Source: Chamaea fasciata
Lineage: Eukaryota > Chordata > Aves > Passeriformes > Sylviidae
Reading direction: 5' to 3'
DNA: 64,000 nucleotides
Assembly: GCA_029207755.1 (NCBI GenBank)
Contig: JARCOQ010000012.1
Coordinates: 18,091,740 to 18,155,739 of the forward strand
The notes below the pieces were generated by a model. It made no database searches and had not been told where the DNA came from. It worked only from the letters and a program-made list of their open reading frames with translations. The position numbers and the translations under genes are program-made. Every line of letters starts with the position of its first letter. The stretch's first letter is position 1. Shown in pieces: positions 12,801-24,030 of this stretch.

Positions 12801-15031
12801 GGAAATAGCACACAATCCAGGGGAAGGAGCAGAAAACACTACCACCCTGGCTGTATACTGCTGCAGCAAATGTGTATCTCATGGGTAAGGTGAATTTTCA
12901 TGTGCCATCCCAATTCTGCAGTCTGTCATCTAGTAACACTTACTGCTCTCCCTACCATGATGTACAGCATGGCCACATGCTCCTCCAGAGCAGCATGGAG
13001 ACACAAAATCTGGACTTTTTGTTGCCATCCTTCTAGCCTTGCTTAAGCTACAAGATATTCACCAAAATCCCCAGCTCAGCCAGATTTCATAAAAGTGAGC
13101 ATCAATTTCACTTAACCCCGTTTCTGACACCAGGTTTTCTGGGATGAGCACCCTGCTCAAGGATCTGCGAGCTGCACTGCCTGCCAGCCAGCCACCCACC
13201 TGAAACCCACCATGCAGCACAGACAGAAAGGGCAGCACTAACGATGCCTGCTTCACCAGGACACTGTGTGTCCTCCACTCCCCTCCTTCCCATCCCAGTG
13301 TCAAGAACACAGAACACAGTAAGGCAAATATGAGGGCTCTGGGGCACCCAAAATATCCCTTTCCCAGCAGCAAAGAACCAGTGGTGCTGCCTCCTGAGGT
13401 GTGTGAGCACTCAGTTGCATGAATCCTCTTTTCCTCATGATGCAAAGACCCTACAACACACCCCACAGATGTTCTTCCCAGTATACTCGACTGCTCCTTC
13501 ACATCAGAATCTGCTGCTCAGCCTCACTGCCCTCTGCTTGGTGCAGAGGGGCAGCTTGGTACAAAGCCATTCTTTCCCTCTCCTGCTTGTGTGGCCAGGC
13601 CCTGGCTGGAGGCAGGCCCTGCTCCCTCTGTGACTACAGAGCTCAAGAAGATTCTGTTAAAGGTCTGGCTCTTGAAAGATGCTCTGACTTCACAGCTCTG
13701 CAGAGACAACCTTTCCTCATCAACCTCTCTCCCTCCCCCGGGGTTAACAGGCAGTTGGGACTGCTGGAGCAGGGGTTGTTGATTTGTTAAAGGATCATTA
13801 CCTTTCCAAACTGCATTTCAGGAAGCTAGGAATTGTAACCTGCACTTTGCATGATTTCTGTTTCCAAAGGTGATCTTGTGTGTGTGTGTGCCTGTGTATG
13901 TGCCACCCTCCCTTGAGAAATCCCCATGCCTGGGGCAGCACACCCACAGACCCCCAGGCACTGCAGGGCCATGCCCTGCTGGCTGGGCTTTGGCTATGGC
14001 TGCTCCTGTCCTGTGCCCATCACATTCCCTATTTTGAGGATGAGCTATGTGCCTCAGGCCAGGCCAGCTGAAGGACAGGAGCACTAAGCATGACAGCTGA
14101 GAAGCTGCGGTTAGCTGGCAGGTGTCACGAGTGTTACTTTTATGATCAGTGGCTCTAATGGCAAAACCTTTTCTAGGGAATCCTGCCTGCAGCCAGTGGA
14201 TGAACCACAAAGGACAGACTCCATCTCTTTTCCAGAATACTCTTTGGTATTTAAAGACAAGTATTTCTTAGAAAATGACTGTTTGGGGCTTTTTTTGCAA
14301 AAGACAATGACAGAACACAGGTCACAATGCATAAAGTGCACTTATGCTCAGTCACTTGGAAGGAAGGATGTGCTGTAGCACCCATGTTTGAATTTTAACT
14401 GTTGACTGTGAGCCAGCTACAGAGATGACGTAGGTGTTTTCTTAAATTACATTAGTAACTTAGTGTGGTGTCTGTAAGCAGGCCAGCTGCACCACAGCTC
14501 TTGACTGGAACAATTCCATTGCAAGATGCAGAGGTCTGAGCCTAAAGGAGAATTTCCAAGGAGATAAATAATGCCCTGTCTGATATTTCAGCCTTGATTG
14601 CCTACAGTGTCCTGAGACAAACACCAGAAGATAAATGGAAAAGATTTTGTTGTTGTTTCTGCTGTTGTCCCCAGTTCCAAACTCTCTCAATAGATTTGGA
14701 GATGTTGAAAATAATCTGTGTGAATGTGGATTATTTTTAACTGGTATTTTAGTCCAGAACTGGAAATAATGGTGATGGAAGAAAAGCTAAGCCAGGCTGA
14801 TTTGTTACAGTAAAGCTGTGCTGTACTTTAGATTACTTATTAACAAACAGCAAATGGGCCTCTGCCTTGACCTTTTTCATTTGAGCAAATATACTCTTCC
14901 TGCCCCTTGTAAACAGAAGTTACTGGTAACTGAGTCACGTACCCCCTCACATCCCTGGAGTTAGTTTTTTTCATCTGTGGCAAGGATTTTAGTCAAATTG
15001 AATTTTGCCAGGCTCACCAAGGTTATTAACA

Positions 15032-15053
15032 GTATTATTAGGCCTAATAATAC
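15032..15053. other. 22-bp perfect palindrome
   Basis: The half-site GTATTATTAGG is followed directly by its exact reverse complement. It contains two inverted TAAT/ATTA homeodomain-type cores around an AGGCCT centre. It sits in an AT-rich stretch 18.6 kb downstream of the CEBPA stop. Confidence 0.9.
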
Positions 15054-16031
15054 AACAGTAATAACACTTCTTGGGATCACCATAAACCTGAAAACATTTA
15101 AGTACCTCACAAATATTAATTAACTCCACAGGAGATCTGAAATTGTCGGCTTCGCTTCAGAGCTGAAGAGCTGAAAACAGCCACAGCAAGCAGAAGTGGC
15201 ACTTTACTTGATGAATTTCAATTAATGGCTGTTCCCTTGGTGTCATGAAATGTCAGGTGCACAGTGCCTCTGGCAACACTGCCAGGTTAAAAGCAGCAGC
15301 CCACAGCACAAACCTGGAGCAGGAGAAGTCAATAGTAGGTTTGGGAACTGGAATCAAAAGGATAGGTACTTCCACTGAGACCACTGGGTTTTCAGTAGCT
15401 GCCGTGCTGTTAATGGGACTGTTGGATGTGCCCCAGGTATCTTGTGCCTTAGGATCCACGGTGAATGGCTCCTTTGGAATATCCCACTCCTGCAGATCTT
15501 CAGTGAAGCTGAGGATCAAGAACATACCTACAAATCTGCAAATGTCCCAACAAACTATGGCTACCCACTTTGTCAGTTTTTATGTTAAACCTTTTTGAAT
15601 GAAGGAGGCAAACTCTGACAACCACAAGGAACTCCCCTGCAAAGCTGATGACTACTTTTCCTACCTAATTATTTCCCTGACTTGTCTCCACTGGTATGAA
15701 ACCTCCAATAGTGACCAAATGTGACAATAGCACCAAGGAGTTTGTAGACTTCATCTTGATTTTAAGTTAATTTATCCTACAGGTATCACTCAAATCCATT
15801 TTGTAAAGGAAAACATCAGGTACATGGTAAACAAGATGAAAGTTTCATCTAGATTCTTAACCAGTGATGTCTCACAGTTTTTGCAGCATGGGGTAATTAC
15901 TTGTACTAATTGCAGACTCCTCTAAGGTACATTATGCCACAGCATTTGGATGATTGGATGTACAATTTGGAGAAGTGACTTTTTTGTTTTGTTGATTTGT
16001 TCAAAAAATGTACCATTTGCAGGCACAGAAA

Positions 16032-16073
16032 GGACACAGACAAAGTCAATCTGGACACAGACAAGGTCAATCT
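16032..16073. repeat. Tandem duplication of a 21-bp unit
   Basis: Two adjacent copies of GGACACAGACAAAGTCAATC(T), differing at one base. A recent slippage or duplication event next to the SINE relic at 16.12 kb. Confidence 0.9.
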
Positions 16074-16119
16074 TTGCTTGAAGTCAGAAGGACAAAGTCC
16101 CAAGAACAACAGCCTCACA

Positions 16120-16235
16120 AGTGAGAGATCCAGGTGCAGTTCCTCACTCTGACACAAACCGCTCATGTGATCTTGAGCATGTCACATAAGCTGTCAGTCC
16201 CCGGTCATAAAATCAGGATACCAGTAGTTCACATC
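16120..16235 (+). mobile_element. Ancient tRNA-derived SINE relic
   Basis: GATCCAGGTGCAGTTCCTC, then CTCTGACACAAACC, TGTGATCTTGAGCATGTCAC and TCATAAAATCAGGATA follow the order of the old amniote tRNA/core SINEs, whose typical text is GATCCAGGTTCAATTCC, CTCTGCCAC, TGTGACCTTGGGCAAGTCAC, then CTGTAAAATGGGGATA. Highly diverged, hence old. Family name not assigned. Confidence 0.5.
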
Positions 16236-17315
16236 AAAACAGTATGAAAACTCAGTGTCTACACTGAGTCTTCACTTATCACTGTCTTATAAAATAAAAA
16301 GCACTGTGACCAAACTGATTCAATTTCCTTCTCTGTGATACAATCACTTGTCTTTGACAGGTGGGCAATTTCTTACTCCATGACTGTGCTCACTCCCTGT
16401 GCTCCATGCCACGGGAAGACATTCTCTGAGAACCTCTTCTCATCTGTGGAAAGGTGATGCTCTGACTTCACCATCATATTCATCCAATTACTCCATTTAA
16501 TTCCCCAAAGTTCTTTAGGAAGCTCTCCATCTTTGCAATGCATTTGAAGCATCTCATTTGTTGACAATAAATCCTTATGTTTCAAATTCTTCCTTTACAT
16601 CTCCTGTGATACCTACTCCAATTGCTCCTTACAAAAAAGACACTGGTCCTCTGGCTGAAATTCTGTGAGGTCTTGCTTTGGCAGGCACGGCAGAGCTTAT
16701 TTTCCTCCACTTCCCTGTGTCTCAGCTACCCCATCCCCAGCAATTCTTCTGCACAAACACAGTGGTGCCACAGTTGTTTTGCCATGTGATGCCTAGTAAC
16801 TTTAATAAGAACTCCATAGCTGCCATCCCACACAGTGCTTTGAAGATCTGGGCTCTGTGTTTCATCCAGATACGCAGTCTATAAAACTGTCAAACAATTC
16901 AGGCACAGTCTCTGGCTTGGTCAGTTTTCTCCACTTACATGCTATTCTAGAGCAGAAGTGGCTTCTGGGCTTACATTCAGGCAGGAATGGAAGTGATGCT
17001 GCATCTCTCTGGGAGCCCTGCTAGCCAGCAGTTCCTAGAATACACAACCCAAGCAAAGGTGGGGGTCCTCTGCACACCCTGCTGGTCTTGTACTCTCCAG
17101 GCATAACATTTGGCAAACATCAGAGAGGGGCAGGAAGAATCCTGTGTATCAAAGAGCAGGATCATGTTGCCACAGCTTCCTGCATCATTCTTCCTCACTT
17201 CCATGCACACATCACCTGCCAAGAGCAGCTGCCTGGTGGTGCAGGCCTGCTCCACACCACCCAAATACCCAGGAGCTGTTCTCCACCTGCAGCAGGGAAA
17301 TGGTGCAACAGATCA

Positions 17316-17471
17316 TCCTTCCCCTTCCCCTTCCCCTTCCCTTTCCCTTTCCCTTTCCCTTTCCCTTTCCCTTTCCCTTTCCCTTTCCCTTTCCCTTTCC
17401 CTTTCCCTTTCCCTTTCCCTTTCCCTTTCCCTTTCCCTTCCCTTTCCCTTTCCCTTTCCCTTTCCCTTTCC
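17316..17471. repeat. Hexanucleotide (CCCTTT)n microsatellite
   Basis: About 155 bp of pure pyrimidine on the plus strand, mostly CCCTTT units with CCCCTT units at the left end and one 5-base slip near 17440. All six frames stay open through it, giving KGKG and RERE type translations that are artefacts. Not a telomeric repeat. Confidence 0.95.
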
Positions 17472-17479
17472 CCAAACAC

Positions 17480-20400
17480 TGGGTTTGTTGGTAGCTGTCT
17501 CCTTCACTAAAGAGCACACCTGGGTGTGATGTCAGGTGAACAGTGTCTCACCATCACCCTGTTCCTTGGCTCTCAGACAATTGCAGCAGTGTGGGATGAC
17601 CATCCCTAGCCTAGCTCCGTGGCCAGAACCTTAGCCCTCTCCTTCTCTGTGGAGGTCCCCCTAAGCAGTAAAAAAAGAAACAGAAGGGATCTGGAAAGCT
17701 CTGTGACCCAATGCTGTTTTCATATCTCTTTACACACATTACTCTCTGAATGGGCAGAGATCTGTGAAATCACTGATTCATTAACATCTTTGCCATCTTG
17801 GCTGCTTCAAATGAGAGTTCACTCTGACCCAAGAATGATTTACTTCTCTTGGCTGTTCATCACAAACTGATACTGTCTCCAGCCCCTCAGATGGTGAGGG
17901 ATTTGTATAAAAATAAATTTTATTGTGAAGTTGTTACTTTCGAGCAGTGAAACACTCAAGTCTCTGACAGAGAAAGGAATGACATCTAGAGTTAGTGTTG
18001 GGAGAAGACTACTCACCAACTTCACATCCAGCCAACTTCCCCAAACCTATCAGTATCAGCATATTTGCCAAGTCACAGCTTGGGGACCACGAAAGAATGG
18101 ATGAGAACCTCTGACACTCAAGGGCCCCAGACTGGGTCTGTGTGTGGACTGGAAACAGGTTTCCAAGCTGCCAAGTACTGCACCCGTCCATCCCATACAG
18201 GCTACGGCCACCTTCTGCCACATCACCAGAAAAGCTTTGTTTCCTTCTTTCTCACCTCAGCTGTCATCAGCAGCTGTTTTGGCAGATGATTTCAGCTTTA
18301 GTCCTATTGCCTTTGCCTCCTTTCTTTTCTCACTGTGCTCTAAGAATCTGCTACTGCCGATGTACTTTCCCATGAATGATCACAGTCTCACTAAGCAGGG
18401 CAAAACTGTGGTCAGCAAGATATCCTGCCAGTGCATGTTATATGACACTACTGTGGCCAAGAAACTGCCCCCTTCCTCCCCCCCTAGCTACGTGTTCCTA
18501 CTTATGAAACCATCCCCTCAGAACCAGAAGAACTCACTCCAGGGTAAGATGCCTGAATAGGGCTAGCAGGATTTGGCCCTGAAACTTTGTTATTAAAGCT
18601 GACACCAGAATCCAAAGAGGTGCTGCTCAGCTGCACCTCCCATGAAGATCGCCAGCATGGAAGGTGGTTTGCATGCCTCAGTATTAGCCCCAGCGTTATC
18701 ACAGGACAAATCAAAACCACCATAATAAAATTTTGCAATAACCTCAGTTTAATTAATAGTAAAGAGAAAAAAAAGTCTTGCCAGGCCAGATGGCAAACTC
18801 TTGGTTTCTTCACATGATCACTGTCAAATTAGTATTTCCACAAAAGAATGTCACAGAATTTATTTAATAAACCTTGGAAATGTTTTATCAAAGCAGCAGT
18901 AAAGATCCTGACTGATCCACCTGGATCTGTCCACATGAAAGAGTCAAACGTAGACTAGGTTTAAGGAACTATCACCAGTAAAGAACTCAAGTGCATAAAG
19001 CTAGACTTTAACAGTACTCAGGCACTGAAGTCCCGAGTCATGGAGTCCTGCTCTCAATGTGCCTGTACTCTGTGGTCTCTCCTTGGCTCATATTCAAGTT
19101 TAATATTTCCACACCACATCTCCAAGGAGATGCACTTTACACTACCCTCCATGGGCACCCAGAGACGAGGTGCCTCTTCTCTCATTGCCCTAAGGGATGG
19201 CGTCTTGTAAACCAGCTCTGAGAACACCAAATGCAGCCTGAGGCTCCTCAAACCATGGAGCTCTAATCCCTTCACTCTCAAACAGAAGGTGCCCTCCAAC
19301 TGTGGGACAGGGAGAGCAACCATCCCATTAGTGGAGGGCACAGTTTCACTCTGAAGACCTTCACCCAGAATAGCTGATCAGTTGGCAGTGAGACAGTCTC
19401 ATGGGAAGTGAGAGACAAACACTGTTAGATTGAGGAAGACATTGAACTCAGGTCTCCCACTTCCTCAGTGAAAAGACAGTGACTTAGACATCAGCCAGAA
19501 GGAAGGAACACCACTCAAGATCTTATCTCCAAGAGCACTGTCCTTGTGGAGATGCAAACTATCAGAGTGTTTACAGGACTCAAGCACTAAGTCCTGAGTG
19601 AGGTTTCTGTGCTCTGATGGAATGGCATGGATGGGAGAGAAGATTTCAGAAACACCTGTATTTTCAGTCTGCTCTCAGACACCAAACATGATCTCTGTTT
19701 GGGAGTAAGGTGTATCGAATGTCTAGGTTAGGTCTGAAAGTAGCCCTTACTTCAACGGGAACAAGGAGAGGGAGGAGGCACTATGTCACTGTATAGCATT
19801 GCTGCTCCATTTCTGGGGAGCATACGCTCATCTGGACTATGATCCCTACAGCCCATCCCAGCAGCCTGGCCTGCTGTCCCCTCCCTGTCCATGGGCTAGG
19901 AAGCCTTGGCACAACAGTGCTGCTTTTGGCACCAGGGTCTGGCTCTTGAGACTAGAGACAGGGGCACCCCCTCTTTGGGCACCGATCCTTCCACACCCTG
20001 ACTTGCAGTAAGTCAGCACCACTCTCACAACCCAGGGGACTGGGGTGCCCGGGTGGCACTATTACCACCAGGGGCTTGTCTTCCATCTGTGCTCTTTGAA
20101 TGAAAGGATGTGGTTCACTGAAGCTTCATAGGTTTTTGGCTAGTGAATGGACATGTTCTATAGGGATTTGTTTTGGTTCTTCTATATTTTTTGTCTTTTG
20201 GTGGGACAGTGCACTTTGAAAATTTCTTTCCTTCCCCCTTACAGAAAATAGGAGAAAAATGACTTGACACTTTCATACTGCAGCAGAACAATCTTTACAC
20301 TGCACTAAGTTCTGCCTCATCTGTGTGAAAGCACAGTGTACTTTCATGGCCTTATCTGTTGCGAGGTATTGCAATAAAAATAACAACAGTAAGAAAACAA

Positions 20401-23400
20401 ATTTTCCATATAAAACAAAGCAAAAAAAGTGCATCAGCTGAAAGTGCTGGTTGGTAATCCCACGAAAAAAGGCAATATGACACAATTTTTGCAAGCTGTT
20501 TCTCTTGGCAGATGTTATTTCCATTTCCAGTGTAAGGGCTGAAGTGACGGACACCACTCTTAACTTTAGTTAAACCCTGCTGTAACTGCTGAAGCCGCTG
20601 CAGAGTTCTGCTTTCATGTTGCTGCTAGCACAGGGAGTTTCAGAATAATTTTGGATTGGCTTGGATACAAGTCTAGCAGGGTGCTACAAATAGAAATAGC
20701 AGAAGAAGGTAGTAGAGTAAAAATATGCAGTGTTAGATCACGGGTGGAGAAGTAGCACAGACAGGAAGTCAATGAAAGCAACAGGCATGCTGCTGCTCTC
20801 TGCCACTTACTAGATTTTAAATGCACTCTATTTCCAAATTTCTGAAAAAAACTACCACTTGCATTAACCTTGCCTCCTGCCTACATATCAGCATTGGTAG
20901 TCACTCCGGACAAAAACGCAGCCATGACAGGAAGGGGAACATCTGCTTTAAAAGCTGCCCTTTCAAAGCCACCCTGTGCATTGCATCACAGTTCACACAG
21001 TCACCGTGCTTTGAAGTTTCATCTCACAAACAGGTACACTGGGGCACAACCCTGCACTTGAACCACTCTGACCTCTGGGGATACCTGTCTGCAGTCTGGG
21101 CTCAATCCTTTCCTGTGATGGCCCACATCTGACAATCCGTGTGCCTGCAGCCAGACTTGGTTGATGCACCTAATGGCCTGGCTTGTTGTCCAAGACCAAG
21201 GCCAACTCCTACTGTCTCATGTGGGATTTGTCAGTCATATTAAGGAATCTAAATCTGGATTTAGGAACTGAACTTATGGCACTTGGAGTGGAAAACTTTA
21301 GCCAATAAGACTGCACAATCCTATTACCATGACAGCTCAGGAATGTCAGAACTCAGCAGTCTGCAATAGGGTGCCACTTTAAATGTAGATTAAACTGAAA
21401 ACAGTCCTTATGGCCTAGAGCACCTGGGACAAGTGTCTGCCAGCTGAAATGCCTTGAAGGTAGCTATTGCTAGTGAATCAGGTGCTGGCTTAAAGTGCCT
21501 ACAGTTGCCTCAAGACACAGACAGATTTTTTTTTCCAGAGACACTGGTTTTTTTGGTTTTCTATAGTACCATACGAAACTTGGCAGCTCCAACTCTACAG
21601 AGATCCATGCAAACCTCCTGCAAACCTCCTGCTTGCTTTGGTTCCCATGGCACATCCACCGAGTTTCACTTTGAATTTCAGCCTCACAAATCTCCAAACT
21701 CAGCCTGGAGAGATAAACTATGCCAAGCCCAGGCTCCAGTTATGGAGCAGGACCGTTCCCCTTCTTCTGACCACTATTGTATGAAACCAAGTTGCCCTAC
21801 TGTGACACGGGAAAAATATGATCAGCATCCAGTGCAAGGCGTTGGGAGGATGTATTTTCTTGCCTGTTCGCAACCTGAGGGTGAAACAAAGGGTGAGTTT
21901 TTTTCCCTGGCTGGTGTTTTCCTGCCAGCCAGGGACAAAGTCACTTGTCCTTTTGGTTCTCTTAGATCACTCCAGCAATGATCTCAGAGATTTGTTGACA
22001 TGCCAGTGGGCACTTCTGACAGTGGATGGGGTGCCAGTGGTTCTGCGTTTTCTTTTCCGACAACTCCCAGAGGACTGTGATGCTTTTATGCTTAATATAT
22101 GCTGTCATTTTGTATTACAGCTTTTTTTGGAAGTAACTTCATAAAGGACCAAAAGAAAACACAATCCCAAACCCCAAAATCCAAACACCATAGAAAACTG
22201 AGGAGTTCTACAGACATGACACGTGAATTACTGCTCCTTCAACTGACACAGAGCCAAAAGAAGCCATAGCCCTGCCTGCTTTACAACATGATCTGCCACT
22301 GACTGGTGGTTACTGGTCACCAGCATGACTTCCCTGGATTTCTGATCCTTTTCTTCTCCAGTCCCATGATGTGGTGAGACCCTTGATAGAGGCTTTTGCT
22401 GCTGTATCAGCATTTCTGGCACGAAAAAAAATATATTGTTACAATAGAGCAAAACTTTGGATTCCACAGCTATGTTGCTTGAAGACCTAAATGACCAAGC
22501 ACAACCCCAGTGACCAACTGTCCTCCCCCTCAGTCTGTCCTCCCATGCCTGATTCATGCAGCAGTCACAGAGTGACAGCAAGGGTTACAGTCTTGCATAA
22601 AGAACTGACAAATGACTTGCTCAAAGCAGACTGGATGGATTTGCATGTAAGGGTTCAATGTGCTGGAATAATATTACAAGCACACTCCATCCAATTTCAT
22701 CTTCAGCTGAGTACAGTAATTCATTCAATATTGCAATACACTTGACAGATTAAGAAACCTTTTTTATTTTATTAGGCTTAATTCCCTTTGTATGCCTCTT
22801 ATTTTCCCTGCAGGACTGTTTGGGAATGCCATACAGTTGCAGGACCAAAAATAGACTAGCATATACCACGTATGTGAATGACTATGCCTCATGATAAAAA
22901 AACAATGCCGTAAGTCTGGGGTGATTTTTCAGTAACTCTATTTCTGTTGATACAGGTTGTCTGGAATCCTAATTGACTAGGTTCTGGTGAATAAATAAAA
23001 CCAGATAAATGACAGATGGGAATATACCTCCTGCACATCCTGGGTTTTTCAAAGGCATGCCTACTCCCTGCACTCCACATGCAATCTATACATTTTAAGA
23101 TCCAGAAGGCACCCTTTTTTCACACCTACCTTGATAATTTTACACTAGGCTTCATGAGCCTAAAATACCTCTATGGCACAAAGCCACATATACAATACGT
23201 GGGTGGAAAAGCTGTTAGCATAGTGGGAAAATATTCTGCTGAAACTCAAAACTTTGAAGAAACAGCTGAGTCACTCTTTCACAGTTAAGGTAGTCTGGCC
23301 TGGTTACTCTCTCCTATGCCCCTGATGGTGTCTGGCACACTCCCCCTCTGACTCCCAGGGACTCCTGCACACTGCTAAGCAACAACTGCCTTGGAAATAT

Positions 23401-23742
23401 TGGCCTTTCCTCATGAAGGTGAATATTTCCACGCAGGCACAGGGGCTGAGTGAACGCTGATTCTCCTGGGGACTCCTTGGGCACGTGCAGCAATGCAGGT
23501 ACATCTGCACTGGCTGACTCATAGACATCAGCTCTACCTTGCTATGCAAGGTGACAGTCAGCAACACCACCAACTTACAATGTGATCAGTTCTCAAGGCA
23601 AAACATGTTTTCCAGGCCTGAGAAAAAAAAAATCCTTTTTTATTAAAAATCATGAGCATAGGCAAAATTTCAAAACTTAGCTCAAGTGCACTAAGTTAAA
23701 GGAATGAGACAAAAACTTTGAAAAAAAATCTCATTTATCATT
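17480..23742. other. Intergenic, no gene seen
   Basis: Apart from the SINE-like trace at 19.43 kb, nothing recognisable. A CTCF-like CCACCAGGGGCTTG occurs at 20067 but lacks one G of the core. Confidence 0.55.
19430..19500 (-). mobile_element. Possible ancient tRNA-like repeat relic
   Basis: ACATTGAACTCAGGTCTCCC and the following CACTTCCTCAGTGAA resemble the reverse complement of the tRNA-like head of old amniote SINEs (ATTGAACCCAGGTCTCCCAC). Only about 60 bp are recognisable; the downstream 200 bp (to about 19.72 kb) may be more of the same element but cannot be aligned by eye. Confidence 0.3.
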
Positions 23743-24030
23743 CCCTCTCCTCTCCTCTCCTCTCCTCTCCTCTCCTCTCCTCTCCTCTCCTCTCCTCTCC
23801 TCTCCTCTCCTCTCCTCTCCTCTCCTCTCCTCTCCTCTCCTCTCCTCTCCTCTCCTCTCCTCTCCTCTCCTCTCCTCTCCTCTCCTCTCCTCTCCTCTCC
23901 TCTCCTCTCCTCTCCTCTCCTCTCCTCTCCTCTCCCCTCCCCTCCCCTCCCCTCCCCTCCCCTCCCCTCCCCTCCCCTCCCCTCCCCTCCTCTCCCCTCT
24001 TCTCTCCCCTCTTCTCTCCCCTCCCTTCCT
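23743..24030. repeat. Pentanucleotide (TCTCC)n / (CCCCT)n microsatellite
   Basis: About 290 bp of pure pyrimidine: roughly 190 bp of TCTCC units, then CCCCT units from about 23933, then an irregular TCTCCCCTCTTC end. Open frames through it are artefacts. The long homopyrimidine/homopurine asymmetry can form triplex DNA in principle. Confidence 0.95.

Larger units (their letters stand above)
7851..16119. other. Intergenic, no gene seen
   Basis: Mixed-composition DNA with simple repeats at 8.49, 9.76, 10.02 (T14) and 13.88 kb (TG-rich). The stretch 14.86-15.13 kb, which contains the palindrome and TGAGTCACGTA at 14933, looks compositionally constrained and is a candidate non-coding element, but no gene is visible. 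Confidence 0.55.

Noticed and set aside
17195..17529. KGKG-, RERE- and SLSL-type frames at 17.2-17.5 kb
   Set aside because: Translations of the CCCTTT microsatellite.
20067..20080. CTCF site CCACCAGGGGCTTG
   Set aside because: One G of the GGGGGC core is missing; too weak alone.
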